Positions 23,427 to 32,600 of a stretch of 33,313 nucleotides of DNA are shown piece after piece. Both the position numbers and the translations under genes were made by a program. How positions within the stretch are numbered: position 1 is the stretch's first letter; each line of letters starts with the position of its first letter. The notes below the pieces were generated by a model. The model was given only the letters and a program-made list of their open reading frames with translations. It made no database searches and was not told where the DNA came from. Where the stretch lies: positions 1 through 33,313 of the forward strand of contig CAJTSQ010000026.1 in the NCBI GenBank assembly GCA_910578735.1, in the 5' to 3' direction. Source of the stretch: an uncultured Oscillospiraceae bacterium (GTDB lineage Bacteria > Bacillota > Clostridia > Oscillospirales > Oscillospiraceae).

Positions 23427-24257
23427 ATGAAACAACATCAAAAAGGGTTGGCGCTGTGGCTGCTGGCCATCCTGCTTCTGTTGGCTGGCGCCCTCCTCAC
23501 GGGTTCCCCCGGAAGGTCAGAGAGCGTGCAGGAGGCCATGCGGGACGCAGTACTCCACGACGTCAACCAGGTGGGCCTGTTCGGCCTGATGGAGGTCAAC
23601 CCGGGCATGATCTCCGCTTTCGTGGTCACGGCGGTCCTGCTGATCGCAGCCGTCTGCATCCGGTGCTTTGTCATCCCCCGGTTCCATTACAACCCAGGCA
23701 AGCTCCAGCTGCTGCTGGAGGAATGGGTGGGCCTGTTCGACCGCATGGCCAGGGGAGACAGTCCCCACCGCTGTAAGTTTTTGGGGGCCTATATCTTTGC
23801 TGCCGGCGCCTACATCTTTGTGGGCACCCTGTTTGAGCTGCTGGGCATCCAGGCCATAACGGTCCACGGGCACTCCGTCACCCTGCCCGCGCCCCTGTCC
23901 GACGTAAACGCCGCCATCGCCATGGGCACCCTGTCCTACCTGGTCATCCTGTCCGGCGGCATCGCCGGCAACGGTGTAAAGGGGGTGGGCAAAACACTGA
24001 AGGAGTTCTCCCTGCCCATCTCCATGAGCTTCCGTCTTTTCGGCGCCCTCCTCAGTGGCCTGCTGGTGACGGAACTGGTGTATTACTATATCAGCCTAAG
24101 CTTTGTCCTGCCTGTGCTGGTAGGCGTGCTGTTCACACTGCTCCACGCTTTGGTGCAGACCTATGTGCTGACCATGCTGGTCTCCATGTACTATGGGGAG
24201 GTATCCGAGCCGGGCGAGCCTAAGCTGAAAAAATCACATCGCGCAGACATAATTTGA
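23427..24257 (+). CDS. atpB: F-type ATP synthase subunit a
   Basis: Subunit a forms the ion half-channels at the edge of the c-ring in the membrane. ATG-23427 follows AGAAGG with 8-nt spacing and starts MKQHQKG; an upstream in-frame start lacks a ribosome site. The 276 residues have five or more hydrophobic segments. The essential arginine is Arg203 in ISMSFRLFGALLSG, and the last helix carries HALVQTYVLTMLVSMYY, the equivalent of the conserved QAYVF region. The segment PLSDVNAAIAMG corresponds to the P-x-x-D-x-N motif of the family. It is the first gene of the operon a, c, b, delta-alpha fusion, gamma, beta, epsilon; no atpI is seen in front. Confidence 0.93.
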   Translation: MKQHQKGLALWLLAILLLLAGALLTGSPGRSESVQEAMRDAVLHDVNQVGLFGLMEVNPGMISAFVVTAVLLIAAVCIRCFVIPRFHYNPGKLQLLLEEWVGLFDRMARGDSPHRCKFLGAYIFAAGAYIFVGTLFELLGIQAITVHGHSVTLPAPLSDVNAAIAMGTLSYLVILSGGIAGNGVKGVGKTLKEFSLPISMSFRLFGALLSGLLVTELVYYYISLSFVLPVLVGVLFTLLHALVQTYVLTMLVSMYYGEVSEPGEPKLKKSHRADII

Positions 24258-24270
24258 GGGGGTTTTTGCG

Positions 24271-24633
24271 ATGAAACATCTGCTAAAAAAAATTCTTGTA
24301 TTGGGCGGAGTGCTTGTGTTGAGCCTAGCCCTGACGGCGCCCGTCCTGGCCGCCGAAGCGCCCGCCGGGGATGAGCCGGCCACCGTGTCTGAGAGCCAGA
24401 CGGATAACACCGTCGGCCTGAAGTCCATCGCCGTGGCCCTGGCCATCGGCATTGCCGCCGGCGGCGGCGGCATCGGCATGGGTATGGCCACCGCCAAATC
24501 GGCGGAGGGCATCTCCCGGCAGCCCGAGGCGGAGGGAAAGATCAGAACTATGATGATGCTGGGCCTGGTCTTCATCGAGACGGCCATTATCTACGCGCTG
24601 TTAGTGGTCATTCTAATCATCTTCGTGTTGTAA
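24271..24633 (+). CDS. atpE: F-type ATP synthase subunit c with an N-terminal signal peptide
   Basis: Subunit c forms the ion-carrying rotor ring. At 120 residues it is about 40 longer than usual. The extra N-terminus is a signal peptide (KK, hydrophobic core, likely cut after VLA at 27) plus an acidic linker (28-48). Two membrane helices follow (about 50-74 and 92-120) joined by the RQPEAEGK loop. The ion-binding glutamate is Glu103 in FIETAIIY. Compared with the Na+ site of Ilyobacter tartaricus (Gln32, Glu65, Ser66, Tyr70), Glu103, Thr104 and Tyr108 fit but the glutamine position is Met70. Ion specificity is therefore ambiguous. ATG-24271 follows a GAGGGGG site. Confidence 0.93.
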   Translation: MKHLLKKILVLGGVLVLSLALTAPVLAAEAPAGDEPATVSESQTDNTVGLKSIAVALAIGIAAGGGGIGMGMATAKSAEGISRQPEAEGKIRTMMMLGLVFIETAIIYALLVVILIIFVL

Positions 24634-24648
24634 GGCAGGTGGGACGCT

Positions 24649-25131
24649 ATGCCGTTGAATATTGATTTTCAGCAGATTCTGCTCCATTGGATGAATCTGG
24701 CTATTCTTACCGGCGCGCTGTACTTTTTGCTCTACAAGCCGGTCAAACAGTTCATGTCCAAGCGGGAGGAGTACTACCGCCAGCTGGACGACCAGGCCGC
24801 CCAAAAGCTGGCCGAGGCCGAGCGGGTCCACGCGGAGTATCAGGCCAAGATGGACCAGGCGGACGAGGAGATCCACCAGGCCCGGGTGAAGGCCCAGCAG
24901 TCCATTCAGCAGTCCACCGAGGACCAGCTGGCCCAGGCCCGGGAGCAGGCCCGCCAGATCGTGGCCCACGCTCAGACAGAGGCAGAGAACAGCCGGGAGC
25001 GGGTGCTGCGGGAATCTCAGCGCGAGCTGAGGAAGCTGGCGGCTCAAGCCACCAAGAAGCTGGCTTTCCAAGCCGATCCCTTCGACCAGTTCCTGGACCT
25101 GGCCGAGGAGGAGGAAGAGCATGAGGAATGA
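24649..25131 (+). CDS. atpF: F-type ATP synthase subunit b
   Basis: Subunit b is the peripheral stalk that anchors F1 to the membrane and normally binds the C-terminal domain of delta. The 160-residue protein has one N-terminal membrane segment (about 8-28, with NLAILTGALYFLLYKP), then a long charged helix/coiled coil rich in Gln, Glu, Arg and Ala (30-140), and an acidic end (LDLAEEEEEHEE). Length is normal. The last 11 bp overlap the start of the delta-alpha fusion gene, so stalk and fused partner are translated together. The acidic tail may contact the fused delta-type domain. Confidence 0.92.
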   Translation: MPLNIDFQQILLHWMNLAILTGALYFLLYKPVKQFMSKREEYYRQLDDQAAQKLAEAERVHAEYQAKMDQADEEIHQARVKAQQSIQQSTEDQLAQAREQARQIVAHAQTEAENSRERVLRESQRELRKLAAQATKKLAFQADPFDQFLDLAEEEEEHEE

Positions 25132-26881
25132 CAGAGGCCGCCTGACGGCGGAACTGCGCAGCGCCCAGGAGCCCACCCCAGAGCAAAAGCGACGCTTTAC
25201 CGAGTTTCTCGCTAAAAAATACAATCGGAAGGTGCCTCTGCACTGGGAGCAGGACGACTCCCTGAAATCCGGCTTCCGCCTTCAGGTGGGCTCCGATATC
25301 TACGATTGGAGCCTGAAGGGGCGGGTTCGCCAGTTTCAGGACTACCTCCGGGGACTTCAGCCCGGCCAGGAGGACCTGATGCCCCTGATGCGCCAGGCCG
25401 TGGAGGACTGGTCCCTGGCCGTGGTGCCCGAGGAGGTGGGCCGGGTGCTGACGGTGGACAGCGAGATCGCCACCGTGGATGGCCTGGAGCACGCCCAATA
25501 CGGCGAAATTCTGTTGTTTGTCGGCGGAATCCGGGGCATGGTCCAGGACCTGCGCCGGGGCGAGGTGAGCTGCGTCATCTTCGGCGATGCGGAGGAGATC
25601 AGCGCGGGCAGCCTGGTCCGCCGCACCAAAAAGACCGCCGGTATGCCCGTGGGCGAGGGCTTTCTGGGCCGGGTAGTAGACGCCCTGGGCGTCCCTGTTG
25701 ACGGCAAGGGCCGCATCCAGACAGAGGGCCGCCGCCCCATCGAGGCCCCGGCCCCCGGCATCCTGGACCGTCAGCCCGTCAACACCCCTATGGAGACCGG
25801 CCTGCTGGCCATCGACTCCATGTTCCCCATTGGGCGGGGCCAGCGGGAACTGATTATCGGCGACCGCCAGACCGGCAAAACCGCCATCGCTGTGGATACC
25901 ATTTTGAACCAGAAGGGCAAGGACGTGGTGTGCATCTATGTGGCCATCGGCCAGAAGACCAGCTCCATCGCCCAGATGGTGGAGAATCTGTCCCGGCGGG
26001 GGGCCATGGCGTACACCACCGTCATCAGCGCCCCGGCGGGGGCCTCCGCCGCCATGCAGTATATTGCCCCCTACGCCGGCTGCGCCCTGGGGGAGCACTT
26101 TATGTATCACGGGCAGGACGTGCTTATCATCTACGACGACCTGAGCAAGCACGCAGTGGCCTACCGGGCCCTGTCCCTGCTCATGGGCCGGTCCCCCGGC
26201 CGTGAGGCCTACCCCGGCGACGTGTTCTATCTCCACTCCCGGCTGCTGGAGCGGGCCGCCCACCTCAGCGACGAACTGGGGGGCGGCAGCATGACCGCCC
26301 TGCCCATCGCAGAAACCCAGGCGGGCGACGTATCCGCCTACATTCCCACCAACATCATCTCCATCACCGACGGGCAGATCTTCCTGGAGGGCGACCTGTT
26401 CTTCTCCGGCCAGCGGCCCGCCGTCAACGTGGGCCTGTCTGTCTCCCGGGTGGGCGGCGACGCCCAGACCAGAGCTATGAAAAAATCCGCCGGCACCCTC
26501 CGCCTGGAGCTGGCCCAGTATCGGGAAATGGAGGTGTTCACCCAGTTCTCCAGCGACCTGGACGACGCCACCAAGCGCCAGCTGGTCTATGGCCAGGGCC
26601 TGATGCGGCTGCTGCGCCAGCCCCAGTACGCCCCGCTGGCCCAGCACCAGCAGGTCATCCTGCTGGTATCCGCCCTGGGCCACATAATGCAGGATGTCCC
26701 CCTGGACGACATCGACCGCTTTGAGGAGGGCCTGCTGGCCTATATGGAGGAGGAGGCCCCCGACCTGTGCCATCGGATCGACATGACCGGACAGCTGGAG
26801 CAGGAGGACCGGGAGGAAATTCTGGATCAGGCCGGGGAGTTCCTGAAGAGCTGGCTGGCCAGCGGAAAGCGCGGTGGCTGA
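25121..26881 (+). CDS. atpA: F-type ATP synthase alpha subunit fused to a delta C-terminal domain
   Basis: Alpha is the non-catalytic nucleotide-binding subunit of F1. The protein has 586 residues, about 80 more than usual. Residues ~80-586 are a complete alpha: an N-terminal helix (about 86-98), beta-barrel, Walker A GDRQTGKTA (248-256) and the IYDDLSKHAVAYR segment. Residues 1-78 are not alpha. They align closely with the C-terminal b-binding domain of delta (compare E. coli delta: LSEQQ, RKVKL, GDMVIDGSVRGRLERL) through PTPEQ, RKVPLHW, SLKSGFRLQVG and DIYDWSLKGRVRQF. The N-terminal helical domain of delta is missing and no separate atpH lies between b and gamma. ATG-25121 follows GGAGG inside the end of atpF. 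The join is continuous with no frameshift or stop. The stop overlaps atpG by 8 bp. Confidence 0.93.
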   Translation: MRNDRGRLTAELRSAQEPTPEQKRRFTEFLAKKYNRKVPLHWEQDDSLKSGFRLQVGSDIYDWSLKGRVRQFQDYLRGLQPGQEDLMPLMRQAVEDWSLAVVPEEVGRVLTVDSEIATVDGLEHAQYGEILLFVGGIRGMVQDLRRGEVSCVIFGDAEEISAGSLVRRTKKTAGMPVGEGFLGRVVDALGVPVDGKGRIQTEGRRPIEAPAPGILDRQPVNTPMETGLLAIDSMFPIGRGQRELIIGDRQTGKTAIAVDTILNQKGKDVVCIYVAIGQKTSSIAQMVENLSRRGAMAYTTVISAPAGASAAMQYIAPYAGCALGEHFMYHGQDVLIIYDDLSKHAVAYRALSLLMGRSPGREAYPGDVFYLHSRLLERAAHLSDELGGGSMTALPIAETQAGDVSAYIPTNIISITDGQIFLEGDLFFSGQRPAVNVGLSVSRVGGDAQTRAMKKSAGTLRLELAQYREMEVFTQFSSDLDDATKRQLVYGQGLMRLLRQPQYAPLAQHQQVILLVSALGHIMQDVPLDDIDRFEEGLLAYMEEEAPDLCHRIDMTGQLEQEDREEILDQAGEFLKSWLASGKRGG

Positions 26882-27773
26882 GGTGGCAGGGACAAAGGAA
26901 ATTAAAACCCGCATCCAAAGCGTGCAGGAGACCAGAAAGATCACCAACGCCATGTACCTCATCGCCTCCACCAAGCTGCGCAAGGCCCGCCTGGAGCTGG
27001 ACCATACCCGCCCCTACTTCGAGGCCCTGCGCGGGGAGATCAAGCGCATTTTCCGCACCGCCAACGATGTGAACAGCCACTATTTCTACCCCATCGACAA
27101 CGACACCCCCCGGGAGGGGACCTACGGCTGCCTGGTTATCACCGCCGACAAGGGCCTGGCGGGGGCCTACAATCAGAACGCCATCCGCCAGGCCCAGAAG
27201 CTGCTGGCCTGGCATCCGGACACCAAGCTCTTTGTGGTGGGGGAGTACGGCCGGCGGTTTTTCGCCTCCCACAACATCCCCATGGAGCACAGCTTCCTCT
27301 ACACGGCCCAGAATCCCACCATGGCCCGGGCCCGGGAGATCAGCGCCATGCTGCTGGACGGCTTCCGCCGGGGAGAGCTGAAGGAAATTTTTGTTGTCTA
27401 CACGGACATGGCCAGCGCCATGTCCTTCGAGGCGCGGTCCGCCCGGGTACTGCCCTTCCACCGCACCTACTTCGACACCCCTGCCGGGGAGCGGGCGGTA
27501 ACCGAGCCCTTCGAATTTCTCCCCAACGTGCAGGCGGTGTTAGACAGTATGATCCCCAGCTACGTGTCCGGCTATATCTACAGCGCCCTCATCGACAGCT
27601 TCTGCTGTGAACAGAACGCCCGCATGTCGGCTATGGACAGCGCCAACCAGAACGCCGCAGAGCTGCTGGGAGAGCTGTCTCTCAAATACAATCGGGTGCG
27701 CCAGTCGGCCATCACCCAGGAGATCACCGAGGTCTCCGCCGGGGCCAGGGCCCAGCGCCAGAGGAAGGAGTGA
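26874..27773 (+). CDS. atpG: F-type ATP synthase subunit gamma
   Basis: Gamma is the central rotor shaft, transmitting rotation of the c-ring to the catalytic sites. The 299-residue protein has the conserved N-terminal helix (KEIKTRIQSVQETRKITNAMYLIASTKLRKA), a Rossmann-like middle with ITADKGLAGAYNQN, and the C-terminal helix ending SAITQEITEV, all typical. The probable start is GTG-26874, eight bases inside the preceding gene, with GGAAAG upstream; a second in-frame GTG at 26883 is possible but has no ribosome site. Position and overlap show strict co-translation with the delta-alpha fusion. Confidence 0.93.
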   Translation: MAEVAGTKEIKTRIQSVQETRKITNAMYLIASTKLRKARLELDHTRPYFEALRGEIKRIFRTANDVNSHYFYPIDNDTPREGTYGCLVITADKGLAGAYNQNAIRQAQKLLAWHPDTKLFVVGEYGRRFFASHNIPMEHSFLYTAQNPTMARAREISAMLLDGFRRGELKEIFVVYTDMASAMSFEARSARVLPFHRTYFDTPAGERAVTEPFEFLPNVQAVLDSMIPSYVSGYIYSALIDSFCCEQNARMSAMDSANQNAAELLGELSLKYNRVRQSAITQEITEVSAGARAQRQRKE

Positions 27774-27780
27774 CAGGGGT

Positions 27781-29184
27781 TTGGAACGTGGGATTATTGT
27801 TCAGATCTCCGGCCCCGTTGTAGACGTGGAGATTGAAGAGGGGGAGCTGCCCAAGCTGCAGGAGGAACTCACCGTTGAGACAGGTGGAACCCTGCGGGTG
27901 ATGGAGGTGGCCCAGCACGTGGGCCGCAACACTGTGCGCTGCATCATGCTCTCCCCCAGCGAGGGCCTGGCCCGTGGGCTGGCCGTGGACATCACCGGCC
28001 ACCCCATCCAGGTGCCCGTAGGCCCCGCCACCCTGGGCCGAATGTTCAACGTGCTGGGCCAGCCCATCGACGGCGAGGACCCGCTGCCGGAGAACACCCC
28101 CCTGCGGCCCATCTACCGCAAGCCCCCCACCTTTGAGGAGCAGAGCCCGGCGGTGGAGATTCTGGAGACGGGCATCAAGGTCATCGACCTGCTGGAGCCC
28201 TACCCCCGCGGGGGCAAGATCGGCCTGTTCGGCGGCGCCGGCGTGGGCAAAACGGTGCTCATCCAGGAGCTGATCCACAACGTGGCCATGGAACACGGCG
28301 GCTACTCCATCTTTACCGGCGTGGGCGAGCGCTCCCGGGAGGGCAACGACCTGTGGAGGGAGATGCGGGAGAGCGGTGTGTCTGACAAGACCGCCCTGGT
28401 TTTTGGACAGATGAACGAATCCCCCGGCGTGCGCATGCGGGTGGCCCTGTCCGGGCTGACCATGGCGGAACACTTCCGAGACGTGGAGCATAAGGATGTG
28501 CTGCTCTTTATTGACAATATCTTCCGCTTTGTCCAGGCGGGCAGCGAGGTGTCCACCCTGCTGGGACGGATGCCCTCCGCCGTGGGCTACCAGCCCACCC
28601 TGGCCAACGAGATGGGGGAGCTTCAGGAGCGCATCGCCTCCACCAAGTCGGGCTCCGTCACCTCGGTGCAGGCGGTGTACGTCCCCGCCGACGACCTGAC
28701 CGACCCGGCCACCGCTACTACCTTTGCCCACCTGGATGCCACCACGGTCCTCAGCCGCCGCATCTCCGAGCAGGGCATCTACCCGGCGGTGGACCCCCTG
28801 GAGTCCTCCTCCCGCATTCTCGAGGCGGACGTGGTGGGTGAAAAGCACTACCACACCGCCCGGAAGGTGCAGGAAATTTTGCAGAAGTACCGGGAGCTCC
28901 AGGATATCATCGCCATTCTGGGCATGGACGAACTCAGCGAGGAGGACCGGAATACTGTGGCCCGGGCCCGGCGCATTCAGCGCTTTCTGGCCCAGCCCAC
29001 CCATGTGGCGGAAAAATTCACCGGCCTGCCCGGGGTGTACGTCCCCCTGCGGGACACCCTGGAGAGCTTCCAGGCTATCATCTCCGGCGAGCTGGACCAG
29101 TATCCCGAGGCCGCCTTTTACAACGTGGGCACCTGGCGGGACGTGGTAGCCAAGGCCAAAAAGCTGGAAGCGGGTGAGGCCTGA
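27781..29184 (+). CDS. atpD: F-type ATP synthase subunit beta (catalytic)
   Basis: Beta carries the catalytic sites of F1. The 467-residue protein has normal length, with Walker A GGAGVGKT (151-158), the catalytic glutamate in VGERSREGNDL (Glu183), Walker B LLFIDNIFRF and the DELSEEDR segment (the DELSEED lever region that contacts gamma). The start is taken as TTG-27781, giving LERGIIVQISGPVVDV; AAGGAG at the end of atpG is 12 nt upstream, and no ATG or GTG in frame fits better. The frame is open further upstream but there it only overlaps gamma. Its stop overlaps the atpC start (TGATG). Confidence 0.96.
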   Translation: MERGIIVQISGPVVDVEIEEGELPKLQEELTVETGGTLRVMEVAQHVGRNTVRCIMLSPSEGLARGLAVDITGHPIQVPVGPATLGRMFNVLGQPIDGEDPLPENTPLRPIYRKPPTFEEQSPAVEILETGIKVIDLLEPYPRGGKIGLFGGAGVGKTVLIQELIHNVAMEHGGYSIFTGVGERSREGNDLWREMRESGVSDKTALVFGQMNESPGVRMRVALSGLTMAEHFRDVEHKDVLLFIDNIFRFVQAGSEVSTLLGRMPSAVGYQPTLANEMGELQERIASTKSGSVTSVQAVYVPADDLTDPATATTFAHLDATTVLSRRISEQGIYPAVDPLESSSRILEADVVGEKHYHTARKVQEILQKYRELQDIIAILGMDELSEEDRNTVARARRIQRFLAQPTHVAEKFTGLPGVYVPLRDTLESFQAIISGELDQYPEAAFYNVGTWRDVVAKAKKLEAGEA

Positions 29185-29600
29185 TGGAGACCTTTCAGGT
29201 ACACATCCTGGCCGCCGACAGGAGCTTTTACGAAGGGCCCTGCGTCAGCCTGACCGTTCCCACCAGTGATGGGGAGCAGGGAATTTTGGCCCATCACAGC
29301 AGTATGATCGCCGCTGTCCAGCCGGGCACCCTGCGCTATCAGCTGCCGGGAGAGGAGCCCAGGCGGGCCGCCATCTCCCCAGGCATGATCAAGGTGGAGC
29401 ACAATGACGTGCTGGTGCTGGTGGACTCCGTCGAGCGGCCGGAGGAGATCGACGAGGCCCGGGCCCAGCGGGAGATCGATGAGGCCCGGGAGGTGCTGCT
29501 GCAAAAGCGGAGCCGGCAGGAGCACCAGATCGCCCAGGCCTCCCTGGCCCGTGCGCTGAACCGGCTGCGGGTCAAGTCCTCCAGCCTGGGCGGGCTTTAA
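29184..29600 (+). CDS. atpC: F-type ATP synthase subunit epsilon
   Basis: Epsilon binds gamma and the c-ring and can inhibit hydrolysis. The 138 residues form the usual N-terminal beta-sandwich (1-85, with GEQGILAHHSSMIAAVQPG) and a C-terminal helical hairpin (88-138) rich in Glu, Arg and Gln. ATG-29184 overlaps the beta stop. It is the last gene of the operon and is followed 13 nt later by a strong terminator. Confidence 0.92.
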   Translation: METFQVHILAADRSFYEGPCVSLTVPTSDGEQGILAHHSSMIAAVQPGTLRYQLPGEEPRRAAISPGMIKVEHNDVLVLVDSVERPEEIDEARAQREIDEAREVLLQKRSRQEHQIAQASLARALNRLRVKSSSLGGL

Positions 29601-29613
29601 CAGCAATAAAATG

Positions 29614-29654
29614 GGCAGCCGCACGGCCAGTTCCGTGCGGCTGCCTGTCTGTTT
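29614..29654. terminator. Bidirectional terminator between the atp operon and the hybrid kinase gene
   Basis: A perfect 13-bp GC-rich stem pairs 29614-29626 with 29633-29645 (loop CCAGTT). The plus-strand tail is TGTCTGTTT; on the minus strand it is followed by ATTTTATT. It serves both convergent genes. Confidence 0.85.
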
Positions 29655-29655
29655 C

Positions 29656-32600
29656 TCAATCCAATATCTCGTCCAGCGTCTCAAAGAGCTTATTCACATT
29701 GATGGGCTTCACAATGTGGCCGTCCATCCCGGCCTGAAGCGCCTCCCGTTTGTCCTCCTCAAAGGCGTTGGCGGTCATGGCCAGGATGGGAATGGAGGCC
29801 AGCGCGCTGTCCTCCAGGCCGCGGATCACCCGGGTAGCCTGGTAGCCGTCCATCACCGGCATCTGGACATCCATCAGCACCAGATCAAAGTGTCCGGGCC
29901 CGGAGCGCTCCAGCATGTCCACGGCGGCCTGGCCGTTCTCCGCCACCTCCGTGGTAAACCCGGCCCCCTCCAGAATCGCCACCGCGATTTCCTGGTTCAG
30001 CTCATTGTCCTCCGCCAGTAAGATGTGCCCCTTGCGGGGTTTCCTCTGGTCCTGTCCCGCAGAGGTCTCCACCACCTCCTCCGTGGTCACGATGGAGTTG
30101 AGGCAGTGCCTCAGCTCTGACAGGAACAGCGGCTTGGCGCAGAATGCGGTCACCCCGGCCTCCCTGGCCTCGTCCTCAATGTCGGACCAGTCGTAGGCGC
30201 TGAGGATGATGATGGGCACGTCCTCCCCTGTCTCCTTGCGGATTCGCCGGGCCACCTCCACGCCGTTCATGTCGGGCATCAGCCAATCGATCACATAGAC
30301 GCTGTAGCTGTCTCCCCGCATGACCGCCTGCCGGGTGCGCAGCACCGCCTCGCGGCCGGACAGGGTCCACTCTGCCCGCATTCCTATCTGCTGGAGCATA
30401 TAGGACACGCTGTCGCAGGTGTTAAAGTCGTCGTCCACCACCAGGGCCCGGCAGTTTTTCAGTTCCTGAATCACAGTGGGCTCTTTCGGCCCGGCCCCCA
30501 GGCGGAAGGTGACCTGGACCACAAATTCCGTGCCCACCTCCTGCTTGCTCTTCACGCTGATGGTCCCGTTCATCATGTCCACGATGTTTTTGGTGATGGC
30601 CATCCCCAGGCCGGTGCCCTGAATGCCGCTGATCGTGGTGTTTCGTTCCCGCTCAAAGGGCTCAAAGATGTGGGACAGGAATTCCTCGCTCATCCCGATT
30701 CCGGTGTCCTTCACACTGAACTCATAAGCGGCACAGCCCTCCGGCGCGCCGGGCTTCTCTGTGATCCGCATACTGACTACGCCGCCGGCTCCGGTATATT
30801 TAATGGAATTACTGAGCAGGTTCAGCAGCACCTGATTCAGCCTCAGCTTGTCACAGTAGATTTCCTCATTGATAACATCCACTGCGTCGATATACAGGTC
30901 CAGCTGCTTGGCCTGTATGTCCGCCTGTACGATGCTGCGGAGGCCGTGAAGGATATCCGGCAGGCTGCACAGGGTCTCATCCAGCCGCATTTTACCGCTT
31001 TCGATGCGGCTCATGTCCAAAACATCGTTAATCAAGCTGACCAGATGGTTTCCCGAGGTGAGGATTTTTTTCAGATACTCCTTCACCTGCTCCTTGTGGT
31101 CAATGCTAGTGATGGCCAGGGTGGTAAAGCCCACGATGGCGTTCATGGGCGTGCGGATGTCGTGGGACATGTTAGACAGGAAGACGCTCTTGGCCTTGCT
31201 GGCCCGGTTGGCCTGGTAGAGGGCATCCTCCAGCAGGGTCTTCTTCTCCATCTCCTTCAGCGTCTCATCGTCCACATTGCGGAAGCCCAGTACGATGGTG
31301 CGGCTGTCCTCCCAGTCCCCTGTACACACCACCTTCATCTGGAAGTAACGCATTTCTCCCTTGCAGAATGTCCGGTAGTTGGCATAGTACAGCCCGCTCT
31401 CGCTCAATTCCTGCTTCAAATTCTCCCGGGTGCAGGCTTTCTGCATCATCTCCTGGTCCTCTGCATAGACGCAGGTCCTGATGTACTGTCCCAGGCAGTC
31501 CTCCAGCTGCAGCTCCCCGGAGAAGGCGCCGCGCAGCACCTCCTCCTCGCACTCGCCTACCCGGAGCGCCTGCCCTGTCCCGTCGTCCAGGTTGAACACG
31601 CACACCAGGCTGAAGTCAATGCTCAGGGCCTGAATCAGCGCCATCTGACGGCGCTCCGCAGCCAGGCGCTCCTGTTCCTCCCGCTGCTTCTGGGCAGTGC
31701 AGTCCAGGAGGAACCGCTGGTAAAACAGCTCTCCGTCCTCCTCCACCAGCTTGATGTTACCCATCACATGGAGGATCCTTCCCTCCCTGTGGCGCACCCG
31801 ATACTCAATGCTGACACTGTCGTCCACCTTCTTCAGGCCCTGGATGCAGGTCCTCAGCCGCTCCCTGTCCTCCTCGATCACAGAGGCCGCCACCGTATCA
31901 AACCCCGCCGCAATCAGTTCCTCCACCGACTCGAAGCCCAGAATCTTCAGGGCGGCCCGGTTGACGCTCAGGATGCGGGAGCCGTCCAGGGTGTGGTACA
32001 TGATGCCGCAGTCCATGGTGGTAAAAAGGGTCTCCAGCGTGTGGTTCTTGCTGATGATCTCCTCCTCATAGGCCCGCTCCTGGGTCACGTCGATGGCCAC
32101 TCCCACCGTGCCCATCACGCTGCCGTCCAGGTCATACAGGGGGCTTTTATATGTAGTCAGCAAACGCTTGCCCTCGCCGGTCTGGATAATCTCCTCTGAC
32201 ACACAGGTCTGCCGGGTCTCCATGACAATTCGCTCCGACTCAATACAGGCGGGATCGTCAAACTCCACATCCCAGATGTAGGCATGGCGCTGCCCCTGCA
32301 CCTGCTCCTTGGACTTGTTGACCGTCCGGCAGAAGCTGTCATTCACCTTCTCATGGACCCCGTCCTTCGACTTGTACCAGACCAGGTTGGGCACGCTGTT
32401 GATGGTGGTCTCCCAAAACTGGCTGGTCTGCCAGTAGTCCCGGCGCAGCTTATAGGTCCGCTGCCAGCGCAGAAATTGAAAGCGCAGCTCCTCCTCCGCC
32501 AGGGGAGCCGTCCAGACCTCCTGGACCTGGGGCAGGAGGTCCAGCGGCAGCTGAGCCTGACCCGCCAGCAGGATCAGCTCCGCCCCCTCCTTCCGGTCCG

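Noticed and set aside
26883..26885. GTG at 26883 as the atpG start
   Set aside because: It is in frame but has no ribosome site, whereas GTG-26874 has GGAAAG upstream and overlaps the preceding stop as in the other operon joints.
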